From Chelativorans sp. (GTDB taxonomy: Bacteria > Pseudomonadota > Alphaproteobacteria > Rhizobiales > Rhizobiaceae): DNA of 64,000 nt. The stretch's first letter is position 1. The number at the start of each line of letters is the position of its first letter. The notes beneath the pieces were generated by a model. That model ran no database searches. It was not told where the DNA came from and saw nothing but the letters and a program-made list of their open reading frames with translations. Shown here piece after piece: positions 40,718-49,747 of the stretch. The translations under genes and the position numbers were made by a program. The stretch spans positions 62,001 to 126,000 of the forward strand of contig NZ_JAPSLH010000001.1 of assembly GCF_031180965.1 (NCBI RefSeq), written 5' to 3'.

Positions 40718-42154
40718 CTAGAGTCCGCCGAGCCCGTCCGAGCCGATGTAGGCAATCCGCAGCATGTTGGTGGCGCCGGGCGTCCTCAGCGGTACGCCGG
40801 CGGTGATGATCACCCGGTCTCCCGGCTTGGCGAACTGCTCCTCATAGGCAATGCGGCAGGCGCGATCGACCATGTCGTCGAGATCGGATGCATCCTCGGA
40901 GACCACGCAATGCGTACCCCAGACCAGGCTGAGCCGTCTTGTCGTCTCCACCACCGGCGACAGCGCGATGATCGGCACGCGCGGCCTTTCGCGCGCCGCC
41001 CTCAGGCCCGTCGTACCGGAAGCCGTATAGGTGATGATGGCGGCGAGATTCAGCGTCTCGGCGATTTGGCGGGATGCGAGCGAGATGGCATCCGCCCCTG
41101 TCGCCTCCGGCCCTGTGCGCTGAGCGTTGATGATGTCGTTGAAGGTCGGGTCGCGCTCCACCTGCGTGGCGATGGCGTTCATCATGGCCACCGCTTCGGC
41201 CGGGTACTGGCCCGCGGCCGATTCGGCCGAGAGCATCACCGCATCCGCCCCTTCGAAGACCGCTGTCGCGACGTCCGACACCTCGGCTCGCGTCGGCACG
41301 GGCGCGGAGATCATCGATTCCAGCATCTGCGTGGCCACGACCACGGGCTTGCCGGCGCGCCGGCAGGCGCGCGTGATCTGCTTCTGGATGCCAGGCACCG
41401 CCTCAAGCGGCATTTCCACGCCGAGATCGCCGCGCGCAACCATCAGTGCGTCTGAGAGTTCCAGGATTTCCGACAGCCGCTTGACGGCTTGCGGCTTCTC
41501 GATCTTGGCCATCAGCGCCGCGCGCCCCCGCGCCACTTTGCGCACCTCCGCCAGATCCTGCGGCCGCTGGATGAAGGAAAGGGCGATCCAGTCGACCCCC
41601 GTCGAAAGCACTGCGTCAAGATCGCGCCTGTCCTTCTCCGTCAGCGCGCCGAGCGGCAGCTCGGTATCGGGCAGGCTCACGCCCTTGCGATCGGAGATCT
41701 TGTTCCCGGCGATCACGCGGCAGAGGATTGAGCGCCCATCGGTCTTAACCGCCGCCAATTGCAGGCGCCCGTCGTCGATCAGGAGACGATGCCCAGGCTC
41801 GACCGACTTGAGGATTTCCGGATGCGGCAGGTGCACGCGCGTGGAATCGCCTGGCGTCGGATCGTCATCAAGCACGAATTCCTGCCCGACCGCGAGGGTG
41901 GCGCTCTTATCGGCGAAGGTGCCGACGCGCAGCTTGGGTCCCTGAAGATCGGCGAGGATGCCTATGGGCCGGCCCACCTGCGTTTCCACGCTGCGGATGC
42001 GCGCCACCAGTTCGCGCATGGTCGGATGGTCCGTGTGGCTCATATTGATGCGGAACGCGTCGGCGCCCGCCTCATACAGCCTGGCGATCGTCTCCTCGTC
42101 GGAAGAAGCCGGCCCGAGTGTCGCCAGTATCTTGACCTTGCGGCTCCGCCTCAT
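40718..42154 (-). CDS. pyk: Pyruvate kinase
   Basis: Last step of glycolysis: phosphoenolpyruvate and ADP to pyruvate and ATP. It has 478 residues. The N-terminus KVKILATLGPASSDEETIARL and the active-site block LMVARGDLGVEMPLEAVPGIQK are exact family motifs; the Lys in LMAKIEKPQAVKRL is the catalytic one. The C-terminal domain holds TASGTTGLRAARERPRVPI. It starts inside the stop of DUF1036 (ATGA overlap), so the two are coupled. Confidence 0.97.
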   Translation of the reverse strand: MRRSRKVKILATLGPASSDEETIARLYEAGADAFRINMSHTDHPTMRELVARIRSVETQVGRPIGILADLQGPKLRVGTFADKSATLAVGQEFVLDDDPTPGDSTRVHLPHPEILKSVEPGHRLLIDDGRLQLAAVKTDGRSILCRVIAGNKISDRKGVSLPDTELPLGALTEKDRRDLDAVLSTGVDWIALSFIQRPQDLAEVRKVARGRAALMAKIEKPQAVKRLSEILELSDALMVARGDLGVEMPLEAVPGIQKQITRACRRAGKPVVVATQMLESMISAPVPTRAEVSDVATAVFEGADAVMLSAESAAGQYPAEAVAMMNAIATQVERDPTFNDIINAQRTGPEATGADAISLASRQIAETLNLAAIITYTASGTTGLRAARERPRVPIIALSPVVETTRRLSLVWGTHCVVSEDASDLDDMVDRACRIAYEEQFAKPGDRVIITAGVPLRTPGATNMLRIAYIGSDGLGGL

Positions 42155-42630
42155 GGATTGGCGGCCCCCGTGAGGGCCGGAATGCCGTCCTGTGACGGAC
42201 CGTCGGTCAGCTGCACCATCCAGTTCTCCTGGTCCCCCGTGTCATATTCCTGAAAGCCGGCGCGCTGGAACCCGCGCGCAATGCAATCCCTGGCGCCCGA
42301 AATCTTGAACGTATCGTCCGAGACGCACATCTGCGTGGGCCCTTCCCAGCGCCCGCCACGCGTCGCATCTTCGGCGTAGAGATAGTAGTAGCGCGACTGA
42401 AGCGGCCCATCGAGCAGGGTCTCGCAATTCTTCGGCTTCACGTGCCACCACCCCTCGCTGACCCAGCCCGCAGCCGTGCGGTAGCCGATCGCCACCCCGA
42501 CGAGGTTCTGCGTGGCATTGCAGACGCGGAAATCCGCGAGCGCCGGCATACTGCCGGTAAGAACGATGCCTGCCCCGGCGGCGAACGCCAACGCGCTCCT
42601 CTGGACCGTCCGATAGCTGATGAATCGCAT
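42151..42630 (-). CDS. DUF1036 exported protein
   Basis: A 159-residue protein with a signal peptide of about 32 residues (LAFAAGAGIVLTGSMPALA). The DUF1036 core is FRVCNATQNLVGVAIGYRTA followed by GWVSEGWWHVKPKNCETLLDG and LQSRYYYLYAEDATRGGRWEG. The role is unknown, yet it is often next to pyk in Rhizobiales. It overlaps pyk by four bases. ATG 42630 is the only start with a signal peptide. Confidence 0.9.
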   Translation of the reverse strand: MRFISYRTVQRSALAFAAGAGIVLTGSMPALADFRVCNATQNLVGVAIGYRTAAGWVSEGWWHVKPKNCETLLDGPLQSRYYYLYAEDATRGGRWEGPTQMCVSDDTFKISGARDCIARGFQRAGFQEYDTGDQENWMVQLTDGPSQDGIPALTGAANP

Positions 42631-42784
42631 GATTGTTGCTCTGCGAACCTGGTTGGAACCCTTTTCCGCAAACTGCATGGCTGTGTCAACGCGCCTGCGC
42701 GGCCTTGTCGCTGGCCGATGCAGCCATTGCGCGGTCACGCGCTTCGTGGGAAGACCTCGGCTTTCCAATCCCTCCCTGCCCGGC

Positions 42785-43594
42785 ATGATACGCACCTCCC
42801 TTTTCGCGCCCTTCGAGATCATTGACGGCGACCGCGCCAAGGGTCTGGTGCTGGTGGCGGACCACGCCTTCAACCTTCTGCCGGAGGAGTATGGCGATCT
42901 TGGGCTCTCCCCAGCCGAGTTCAACAGGCACATCGCCTATGACATCGGCGTGGAAGCGGTGACGCGCAGGCTTGCCAAGCTCACCGGCGCGCCTGCCGTG
43001 ATGGCCCGCTTTTCCCGTCTTCTCATCGACCCCAACCGTGGTCCCGACGATCCGACCCTAATACGCCAGCTCTATGACGGCACTGTGGTGCCCGGCAATT
43101 ACCCCATGCGGCCGGAAGAGCGACACAAGCGGCTGGAAAGTTTCTACGAGCCCTATCACGATGCGGTGGCGGCCCTCATCGCCTCCACCGCGTCGGCCTG
43201 CGGCGCAGCTCCGCTGGTGATCTCCATCCACTCCTTCACGCCCTTCATGCAGGGGCGGGAGCGCCCGTGGCATGTCGGCATCCTCTGGGACCGCGACCCG
43301 CGCGCGCCGAAGTTGCTTCTGCAGGCCCTTTCCCGCGAGCCCAACCTCATCGTCGGCGACAACGAGCCCTATGACGGCGCGTTGCGCGGCGACACCATGT
43401 TCCGTCACTGCACCGCTAGCGGCTTCGCGCACGCCCTCATCGAGATCCGCCAGGACCTGATTGTCGCAGATACCGGGGCTGCCGAATGGGCAGAGCGCCT
43501 TGCGCCGATACTTGACGCCATCAACCGCCATCCCGATATGCACGAGATAAAGTTCTTTGGCTCCCGCACCGGGCCCATCGGGGTGGATCGATGA
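42785..43594 (+). CDS. N-formylglutamate amidohydrolase
   Basis: A 269-residue FGase-family enzyme that releases formate from N-formylglutamate, the last step of one histidine degradation route; related family members act on cell-wall peptides. Metal and active-site motifs are LVLVADHAFNLLPEEY, FSRLLIDPNRGPDD and SIHSFTP. No hut genes are nearby, so the substrate is not fixed. ATG 42785 gives the usual start; the frame runs upstream over the divergent DUF1036 gene. DUF1244 follows with an ATGA overlap. Confidence 0.88.
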   Translation: MIRTSLFAPFEIIDGDRAKGLVLVADHAFNLLPEEYGDLGLSPAEFNRHIAYDIGVEAVTRRLAKLTGAPAVMARFSRLLIDPNRGPDDPTLIRQLYDGTVVPGNYPMRPEERHKRLESFYEPYHDAVAALIASTASACGAAPLVISIHSFTPFMQGRERPWHVGILWDRDPRAPKLLLQALSREPNLIVGDNEPYDGALRGDTMFRHCTASGFAHALIEIRQDLIVADTGAAEWAERLAPILDAINRHPDMHEIKFFGSRTGPIGVDR

Positions 43595-43875
43595 CCGATC
43601 TTTCGCAAGACCAGAAGCGCGATCTTGAAGCTGCGGCCTTCCGTCGCCTGGTGGAGCATCTGCGTGCGCGGACCGATGTGCAGAACATCGACCTGATGAA
43701 CCTCGCCGGCTTCTGCCGCAATTGCCTTGCCAACTGGTATCTGGAAGCCGCCGAAGAGGCCGGCGTCGCGCTGTCGAAGGAACAATCGCGCGAGATCATC
43801 TACGGCATGCCTTATGCCGAGTGGCGCGAGAAATATCAGGCTGGACCGACCGTCCGCGTGACCGGGAGCCATTGA
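43591..43875 (+). CDS. DUF1244 protein
   Basis: A 94-residue protein of the DUF1244 family: FRRLVEHLRARTDVQNIDLM followed by NLAGFCRNCLANWYLEAAEEAG and EIIYGMPYAEWREKYQ. The conserved FCRNC pair could bind metal. The function is unknown; structures of relatives show a helical fold. Translation is coupled to the amidohydrolase gene by an ATGA overlap. Confidence 0.92.
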   Translation: MTDLSQDQKRDLEAAAFRRLVEHLRARTDVQNIDLMNLAGFCRNCLANWYLEAAEEAGVALSKEQSREIIYGMPYAEWREKYQAGPTVRVTGSH

Positions 43876-43902
43876 CGGGCGCGTCAGGCTCCGGCTTACT
43901 GC

Positions 43903-43930
43903 TTGACAGGGCCAGCAGCGCGTCTCTAAT
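43903..43930 (+). promoter_or_regulatory. Sigma-70-like promoter of the MarR-MFS pair
   Basis: TTGACA (43903-43908), 16 bases, then TCTAAT (43925-43930) is close to consensus. The predicted start of transcription is near 43937, which makes the TTG there unlikely as a start codon and favours GTG 43970. Confidence 0.6.
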
Positions 43931-43969
43931 ACAGAATTGATAAGCATCCCTTACGTTCCGTCTAGTACA

Positions 43970-44413
43970 GTGAGCATCAAGATCGACCCCGACACTTTCG
44001 GCTTTCTGCTCAGCGACCTTGCTCGTTCGATTCGCGCGGATCTCGACCAGCGTATCCTGAAGGAAGGAATAGGGATCACTCCCGGGGAGGCGCGCACCCT
44101 TCTGCACGCCGCGCGCGCCGGCGAAATGCGCCAGAACGTGCTGGCCGAGCGAATGGGGCTGGAGGCCATGACCCTGAGCTCCTACCTCGACCGCCTTGAG
44201 GAGCGCGGGCTTATACAGAGAGTCCCTGACCCGTCCGACCGTCGGGCGAAGCTGGTTCGCCTCACCGACGCGGCAGACGCCGCGCTCCAGGCGATCATGC
44301 GCGTGACGACCGAGGTGCGCAGAAAGGCGCGCGGCGACATGAGCGACGACGAATGGGCCTTGCTCAATCAGCTCCTGAGAAGAGTGCGCGCCAATTTCTC
44401 TGGCGGCGCGTGA
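43970..44413 (+). CDS. MarR-family transcriptional regulator
   Basis: A 147-residue winged-HTH regulator. The recognition region is RQNVLAERMGLEAMTLSSYL, with the wing DRLEERGLIQRVPDPSDRRAKLVRLT. It stands 33 bases before an MFS drug exporter gene and likely represses it until a ligand binds, as is common for MarR-MFS pairs. The start is uncertain: GTG 43970 fits the promoter position; TTG 43937 is the alternative. Confidence 0.88.
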   Translation: MSIKIDPDTFGFLLSDLARSIRADLDQRILKEGIGITPGEARTLLHAARAGEMRQNVLAERMGLEAMTLSSYLDRLEERGLIQRVPDPSDRRAKLVRLTDAADAALQAIMRVTTEVRRKARGDMSDDEWALLNQLLRRVRANFSGGA

Positions 44414-44446
44414 CTTGGTTTCCGATCGGCATTTGAAAGCGGCGCG

Positions 44447-45679
44447 ATGACCATCCACAGCGAAGCCGTTCCCGCGCCCGTGATGAGCGAGAGGCGCGTC
44501 AGCCTCATCGGTGCCATGCTGGTTGCCGTAGGCCCGATTTCGCTCGCCCTCTACACCCCCGCCATGCCGCAGATCGTGGAGGCCTTCGGAACGACCGAGG
44601 CGGCGGTGAAAATGACGCTGTCGCTCTATTTCGCCGGATTTGCGGTAGCGCAGCTCTTCTGCGGGCCGCTCTCCGACGGGCTGGGCCGCAAGCCGGTCAC
44701 CTTCGCCTTCATGGGCATTTATGCCGTCGCCAGCCTGCTTGCGGTGGTGGCGCCTACAGTCGAGCTTCTGATCGCCGCCCGCTTCCTGCAGGGCGTGGGT
44801 GCGGCCGTGGGGGTCGCCGTGTCCCGCGCCCTCGTGCGCGACCTCTTCACGCAGGAACAGTCCGCCCGCATCATGAACCTGATGGGCATCATCCTCGCCG
44901 CCGGGCCGGCCCTCGCGCCAACGATCGGCGGGCTCACCATGGAGCTCGCCGGCTGGCACGCGATATTCCTGATCATGCTTGCCTGCGGCTTCGTGATCGT
45001 GTTCATCGTGCAATTCTGGATGCGGGAGACCGTGACCCGCGATATGTCCCGCATCAGCCCGCGCGGACTCCTCCAGGCCTATTCGCAGCTGCTGCGCAGC
45101 CCCTATTTCCTGGCCTCCAGCCTCGTCACGGCAGGAAGCGTCGGCGCGATGTACACCCAGGCGACGGTGCTCCCCTTCATCCTCATGAACCGGGTCGGCC
45201 TCACCCCCGCGGAATTCGGCTTCGGCATGCTGATGCAGTCTGGCATGTTCTTCGCGGGATCGCTCGCCGTCCGTCCCCTCCTGCGGAAGGTGAGCGCCTA
45301 TCAGCTCGTTCCGGTGGGGCTGTGCTTCATCGCGGCAGGCAGCATCCTGCTTGTGTATTTTCTGAATACGGCGCCCCCCACATTACTGCATGTGATGGGG
45401 CCGGTGGGCTTCTATTCTTTCGGCATCGCCTTTGTGATGCCGGCCATGATGACGGCCTCGCTGGCGCCCTTTCCCCGCATTGCGGGGGCCGCGTCGTCTC
45501 TCTCGGGCTTCATGCAGATGGGCGCCGGCCTTCTCGGCGGCTCCATCGCCGCCCTGATCGGAGACCCCGTATTGGCGATGGGCGTGGTTATCCCCGCAAT
45601 GGGAACGATCGCGATTGTGACCTGGCTCTTCTGGCGCCGCCTTCCGGAACCCGCGGCGGCGGCGATCATACGCGGCTAG
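44447..45679 (+). CDS. Bcr/CflA-type MFS multidrug exporter
   Basis: A 410-residue inner-membrane drug:proton antiporter of the DHA1 family, twelve spans. The first helices read LIGAMLVAVGPISLALYTPAMP and the loop 2-3 motif is GPLSDGLGRKPVTF, both typical of Bcr/CflA. The antiporter motif C is present near GIILAAGPALAPTIGG. Substrates are not known. It is the second gene after the MarR regulator. Its end overlaps the carbonic anhydrase stop by four bases on the other strand. Confidence 0.9.
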   Translation: MTIHSEAVPAPVMSERRVSLIGAMLVAVGPISLALYTPAMPQIVEAFGTTEAAVKMTLSLYFAGFAVAQLFCGPLSDGLGRKPVTFAFMGIYAVASLLAVVAPTVELLIAARFLQGVGAAVGVAVSRALVRDLFTQEQSARIMNLMGIILAAGPALAPTIGGLTMELAGWHAIFLIMLACGFVIVFIVQFWMRETVTRDMSRISPRGLLQAYSQLLRSPYFLASSLVTAGSVGAMYTQATVLPFILMNRVGLTPAEFGFGMLMQSGMFFAGSLAVRPLLRKVSAYQLVPVGLCFIAAGSILLVYFLNTAPPTLLHVMGPVGFYSFGIAFVMPAMMTASLAPFPRIAGAASSLSGFMQMGAGLLGGSIAALIGDPVLAMGVVIPAMGTIAIVTWLFWRRLPEPAAAAIIRG

Positions 45680-46320
45680 CGGAGTTCAGGCCGGGCGAAA
45701 TCGCCGGTTTTCGGGTCCATCACCCAGAGTTCGCCGGAGGAGATGTCGAACCAGGCGCCGTGCAACGTCAGCTTCCCCTTCTGCTCCAAGATGCGCACGC
45801 AGGGGAAGGTGCGCAGATTCTCCACCTGAAAGCGGATCGAGACGCGCTCCAGCGCCGTCTGGCGCTCGGACGGCGTCAAGAGATTGTTGCCGGCAATGGC
45901 CTCCGCCGCCGGCGCCACGAGGCTCATCCAGCGGCCGATGAAGTCGCCCGGTGAGAGCGGCTCGGCGGCAGGGTTCAGCGCCGCGCCGATGCCGCCGCAG
46001 CGCCCATGGCCCATGACGACGATACTCTTCACCTTGAGGCTCTGCACCGCGAATTCGAGCGCGGCGGACGTGCCGTGATGGTGCTCGTCCGGGGCATAGG
46101 GCGGCACCAGATTGGCGACATTGCGGACCACGAAGAGTTCGCCGGGTCCTGCATCGAAGATAGTTTCGGGAGCCGCCCGCGAGTCACAGCAGGCGATCAC
46201 CATTGTCTCGGGCGACTGCCCCTCGCGCGCAAGCGAACGATAGCGCTCGCTTTCCGTGGCATAGCGCGTCGCCATGAAATTGCGATATCCGGCCAGAAGC
46301 CGCTCGGGAAGATGTGCCAT
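45676..46320 (-). CDS. Beta-carbonic anhydrase
   Basis: Interconverts carbon dioxide and bicarbonate. It has 214 residues. Zinc ligands are in context: Cys44 with Asp46 and Arg48 in ACCDSRAAP, then His105 and Cys108 in GHGRCGG. It provides bicarbonate to biotin carboxylases and to PurK, whose substrate it makes. The stop lies inside the end of the converging MFS gene. Confidence 0.94.
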   Translation of the reverse strand: MAHLPERLLAGYRNFMATRYATESERYRSLAREGQSPETMVIACCDSRAAPETIFDAGPGELFVVRNVANLVPPYAPDEHHHGTSAALEFAVQSLKVKSIVVMGHGRCGGIGAALNPAAEPLSPGDFIGRWMSLVAPAAEAIAGNNLLTPSERQTALERVSIRFQVENLRTFPCVRILEQKGKLTLHGAWFDISSGELWVMDPKTGDFARPELR

Positions 46321-46368
46321 GGCTTGCGAATAGCCGGGATCGTTAAAAGCCGCAACACCGAGATGGAC

Positions 46369-47265
46369 TCAGGCGCTGAGATCCCGGCCCGGCACCGGCA
46401 GATTGCGCATCTTGACCATGGCCATCGGCGAGGAAAGGCTTGCGGCGTCGGTTTGCAGCATCAGTTCGTCCGCTCCGCGCTTGGCCGCCCGCGCCAGCGC
46501 CTCGAAGACCGACGCGGTCGCCCTGCGCAGAGCGTCCGCCGGTGCAAGGCCGCGCAGCAGCCAGGCGGTAAAGAGCGCGGCCGCAAGGTCCCCCGGACCC
46601 TTGGTCGGGTTCTCGATGGCGCGATGCTCGGCAAGGTATGCTTCCTGCGGCGTGAGCAGCAGGTTTCCGATGCCGCCCGGCACCGTGCCGGGCACCGACG
46701 TGACCAGCATCATGCCCGGTTCGGTTCGCGAGGCCGCCTCCAGCGCGTCTTCGAGCGTGACGAGGTCCTCGCCGGCGATCCAGGCGAGTTCGTACCGGTT
46801 GGGCGTCGCAACATCCGAGAGCGGCAGCAGCACGTCTCGCATAGCGGCGGCCGTGGCCTCCGGCACATAGAGCCCGCCGAGATCGCCCATCACCGGATCG
46901 CAGACATAGAGCGCGCGCGGATTGCGCCGCTTGAGCGCGCCAACGAGCGAGGCCACCGCTTCCGCCTGCCCCGCCTCGCCGAGATAGCCTGAAAGCACCG
47001 CGGCAACCTCGCCGAGCCAGGGGGCATTTTCGAGGTCCCGCATCAGCGCTGCGAAGTCGGCGGTCGGCGGCACGATGCGCGTCGCCCGCCCGTGGCCGGG
47101 ATGCCAGGGAAGGGTCACGGTGGGCACGGCCCAGACCGGAAAACCGAGCGTCTCCAGCGCGAAAACCGAGGCCCGGTTGCCCACCGAGCCTCGTGCGACG
47201 TGGCTGGAGACCACGATCACAGCGCGCGGGCCGTTTCCCGCATCCAAGCTTCCACCCGTATCCAT
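46369..47265 (-). CDS. pdxY: Pyridoxal kinase
   Basis: Phosphorylates pyridoxal to PLP in the B6 salvage pathway. It has 298 residues of the ribokinase-like fold: VIVVSSHVARGSVGNRASVFALETLGF at the start, YVCDPVMGDLGGLYV in the middle and the anion-hole motif TKGPGDLAAALFTAWLLRG. PdxY and PdxK are hard to tell apart by eye. ATG 47265 shares its A with the stop of the upstream gene, so they are coupled. Confidence 0.9.
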   Translation of the reverse strand: MDTGGSLDAGNGPRAVIVVSSHVARGSVGNRASVFALETLGFPVWAVPTVTLPWHPGHGRATRIVPPTADFAALMRDLENAPWLGEVAAVLSGYLGEAGQAEAVASLVGALKRRNPRALYVCDPVMGDLGGLYVPEATAAAMRDVLLPLSDVATPNRYELAWIAGEDLVTLEDALEAASRTEPGMMLVTSVPGTVPGGIGNLLLTPQEAYLAEHRAIENPTKGPGDLAAALFTAWLLRGLAPADALRRATASVFEALARAAKRGADELMLQTDAASLSSPMAMVKMRNLPVPGRDLSA

Positions 47266-47540
47266 CACGATCCGCCACCTGAAGCATATGCGATGAGCCA
47301 GACGATGAGGGCGACCGCAAAAGCGAGCCCGAGCATGCGCCCGATCCGCCTCCCCCAGAGCTCGGTCCAATCCTCCCCTTGCGCCTCACTCGCCGTAAAG
47401 TGACCGCGCGCGCGGGAGGCCGAGCGCAGCAGGAAGGATTGGCTGTCACGCTCCACCCGCTCCAGGATGCGGCGCGACTCCTCCTGCCGTTCCTGGTCGC
47501 TGCGTCTGTCGCCCATTCCGCCCGATCCGTGAACCGTCAT
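47265..47540 (-). CDS. Small C-terminally anchored membrane protein
   Basis: A 91-residue protein with a charged helical N-terminal half (RSDQERQEESRRILERVERD) and one membrane span near the C-terminus (MLGLAFAVALIVWLIAYA). It is probably tail-anchored with the charged part in the cytoplasm. No known family. It is translationally coupled to pdxY (TGATG overlap). Confidence 0.75.
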   Translation of the reverse strand: MTVHGSGGMGDRRSDQERQEESRRILERVERDSQSFLLRSASRARGHFTASEAQGEDWTELWGRRIGRMLGLAFAVALIVWLIAYASGGGS

Positions 47541-47598
47541 TTGCTTGTGAGGCGAATAGCACTATTCTCCCGCGCGGTCGAACATCTCGGGGAGCTTC

Positions 47599-48219
47599 AT
47601 GCCTATCGCACTACCCTTCACGCCCGGCCTGCGTGCCTTTCTCGTTCTTGTTCTGGCCCTGCCGCTGCTTTCCGCCTGCGGCTTCAATGCAATCCCCACC
47701 TATGAGGAGCAGGCGAAGGCCGCCTGGAGCGAAGTCCTGAATCAGTACCAGCGCCGTGCCGACCTCATTCCCAATCTGGTCGAGACCGTGAAGGCCTACG
47801 CTGCCCATGAGCGCGAGGTGCTGCAAAGCGTGGTCGAGGCGCGCGCCAAGGCGACCCAGGTGCAGGTCTCGCCCGAGATGCTGACCGACCCCGATGCCTT
47901 CCGCGCCTTTCAGGAGAACCAGGCGCAGCTCACGGGTGCGCTGTCGCGACTCCTCGCCGTGGTCGAGAACTATCCGGACCTGAAAGCAAACCAGAACTTC
48001 CTCGCCCTACAGGCGCAGCTCGAAGGCACGGAGAACCGCATTGCCGTCGCCCGGCGCGACTATATCGAGGCCGTCCGCCTCTACAACACCTCACTGAGAA
48101 CCTTCCCGACGATCCTCTGGGCAAGATTCTGGTACACGGAAGCCGAGCCGATGCAGAACTTCACCACCACCGAGGAGAATATGAACGCGCCGAGAGTCGA
48201 TTTCGGCAACGGCGGCTAA
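47599..48219 (+). CDS. LemA family protein
   Basis: A 206-residue envelope protein of the LemA family. The N-terminal segment looks like a lipoprotein signal (LLSACGF). The LemA core is present: WSEVLNQYQRRADLIPNLVE followed by TVKAYAAHEREVLQSVVEARAKA and FLALQAQLEGTENRIAVARRDY. Functions of LemA are poorly known. Two TPM-domain genes follow, an operon found in many bacteria. Confidence 0.92.
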   Translation: MPIALPFTPGLRAFLVLVLALPLLSACGFNAIPTYEEQAKAAWSEVLNQYQRRADLIPNLVETVKAYAAHEREVLQSVVEARAKATQVQVSPEMLTDPDAFRAFQENQAQLTGALSRLLAVVENYPDLKANQNFLALQAQLEGTENRIAVARRDYIEAVRLYNTSLRTFPTILWARFWYTEAEPMQNFTTTEENMNAPRVDFGNGG

Positions 48220-48227
48220 GAGCGCGC

Positions 48228-49046
48228 ATGGCTCCGGCGGTCCGGCGGCGACTCGCCGCGTTTGTTTGCGCTTGGCTCTTTGCGCTGTCGGCATTTGCGG
48301 CCGCCGCCGCGGCGGAGCTGCCGGCCCTCACTGGCCGCGTCGTCGACAATGCAGATCTCCTTGATGCCGCCACGGAAGCGCGGCTCATCGAGAAGCTCGC
48401 CGCCTTCGAGCAGAAATCTTCCGACCAGATCGTCGTCGCCACGATCAAGAGCCTTGACGGGGAGCCAATCGAGCCTTTCGCCAATCGCCTGTTCCGCGCT
48501 TGGGGTCTTGGACAGGCGGGCGAGGATAACGGCGTGCTGCTCATCGTAGCGCTCGAAGACCGCAAGATGCGCATTGAGGTGGGCTACGGGCTGGAAGGTA
48601 CGCTGACCGACCTGCATTCCAAGCTCATCATCGAGAACACAATGGTGCCGGCCTTCCGTGCTGGCGACTTCGCCGGCGGCATCAGCCGGGCGGTGGACGA
48701 CATCATTACGGTGCTTGAAGGCAACGCGGCGGAACTCGAGGAGCGCGCCCGCCGGTTCGAGGAGCAGGGGGTGCCGTTCGACTGGGGGATCACGGTCTTT
48801 ATCGTCATTTGGGCGGTCGTCTTCTTCGGCGGCATGGCCGGCGCGATCCTGCCGCCGATCTTCGGCCGGAAAATCGCACCCAACCGCTACCGCTGGCTGG
48901 GCATGAATTTCACCTATGGCTCGGGTGGGAGGCGCCGTGGCCGGTCCGCCGGCGGGTGGTCGTCGGGAGGCCGGTCTTCGGGGGGCGGGGGCTTTTCCGG
49001 CGGGGGCGGCTCGTCCGGGGGCGGCGGCGCGTCGGGGGGCTGGTGA
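48228..49046 (+). CDS. TPM-domain envelope protein with Gly-rich tail
   Basis: A 272-residue protein with a signal peptide of about 29 residues. The TPM_phosphatase domain (residues 30-155) starts TGRVVDNADLLDAATEARLI and ends near VGYGLEGTLTDLHSKLIIE. A membrane span is at about 186-208. The tail of about 35 residues is almost only Gly and Ser with Arg and Trp (SGGGGFSGGGGSSGGGGASG). TPM proteins include YgcG and PSII repair factors. Spaced eight bases after lemA. Confidence 0.9.
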   Translation: MAPAVRRRLAAFVCAWLFALSAFAAAAAAELPALTGRVVDNADLLDAATEARLIEKLAAFEQKSSDQIVVATIKSLDGEPIEPFANRLFRAWGLGQAGEDNGVLLIVALEDRKMRIEVGYGLEGTLTDLHSKLIIENTMVPAFRAGDFAGGISRAVDDIITVLEGNAAELEERARRFEEQGVPFDWGITVFIVIWAVVFFGGMAGAILPPIFGRKIAPNRYRWLGMNFTYGSGGRRRGRSAGGWSSGGRSSGGGGFSGGGGSSGGGGASGGW

Positions 49047-49687
49047 TGGCGAACGGCAATATTCTGACCGGGGAGGAACGGGCGCGGGTGGCAGAGGCGA
49101 TCCGCCAGGCCGAGGGAAGGACCTCAGGCGAGATCTATTGCGTGCTCGCCCGCGCAAGCGACAGCTATTTCTTCCCCGCCGCCTTCTTTGTCAGCCTGTC
49201 GATCCTCCTCTTCAGCCTGCTCGCCAGCTTCTTTCTTCACCATTGGTGGATTTCCGTCAGGCCGGGCAGCCTCGTTATGACGCAGCTTGCTGCGATCGGC
49301 GCCGCGCTCCTGCTGCTCGAGGTCTTCCCGCGCCTGCGCATCCATTTCGTCCCGCGCCGCCTGCGCTACCGCCGCGCCCACGACAACGCGCTGCGGCAGT
49401 TCCTTTCCCGCAACATCCACGCCACCGGCGGGCGCACGGGCGCGCTGATCTTCGTCTCCCTCGCCGAGCGCTATGCGGAGGTCGTCGCCGATGCGGGTAT
49501 CGGTGCGCGCGTGCCCCAGGAGCGCTGGAACGAAGCTGTGGCGATTCTCATTCGCCACGCCGCCGGCAGCAGGCTGGCGGACGGGCTAGTGGAGGCCGTG
49601 CAAATCGTAGGCACGGAGCTGTCCACCCACTTCCCGCCGGGAACCGTCAACCCGGACGAACTCGACAATCATGTGGCGGAAATCTGA
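49046..49687 (+). CDS. Second TPM-domain membrane protein
   Basis: A 213-residue protein that starts inside the stop codon of the previous gene (TGATG). The TPM domain is split by two membrane spans: EERARVAEAIRQAEGRTSGE, then spans near 48-68 and 79-99, then RRAHDNALRQFLSRNIHATGG and ALIFVSLAERYAEVVADAGI. It has the family ending without a Gly-rich tail. With LemA and the first TPM protein it probably forms one envelope complex; this is inference from order. Confidence 0.88.
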   Translation: MANGNILTGEERARVAEAIRQAEGRTSGEIYCVLARASDSYFFPAAFFVSLSILLFSLLASFFLHHWWISVRPGSLVMTQLAAIGAALLLLEVFPRLRIHFVPRRLRYRRAHDNALRQFLSRNIHATGGRTGALIFVSLAERYAEVVADAGIGARVPQERWNEAVAILIRHAAGSRLADGLVEAVQIVGTELSTHFPPGTVNPDELDNHVAEI

Positions 49688-49747
49688 CTCTCCGCTGCCA
49701 TCCAGGATTGCCTTGGAGCCGCTTGCCAGCCGCCGCCCGACGCAGCT

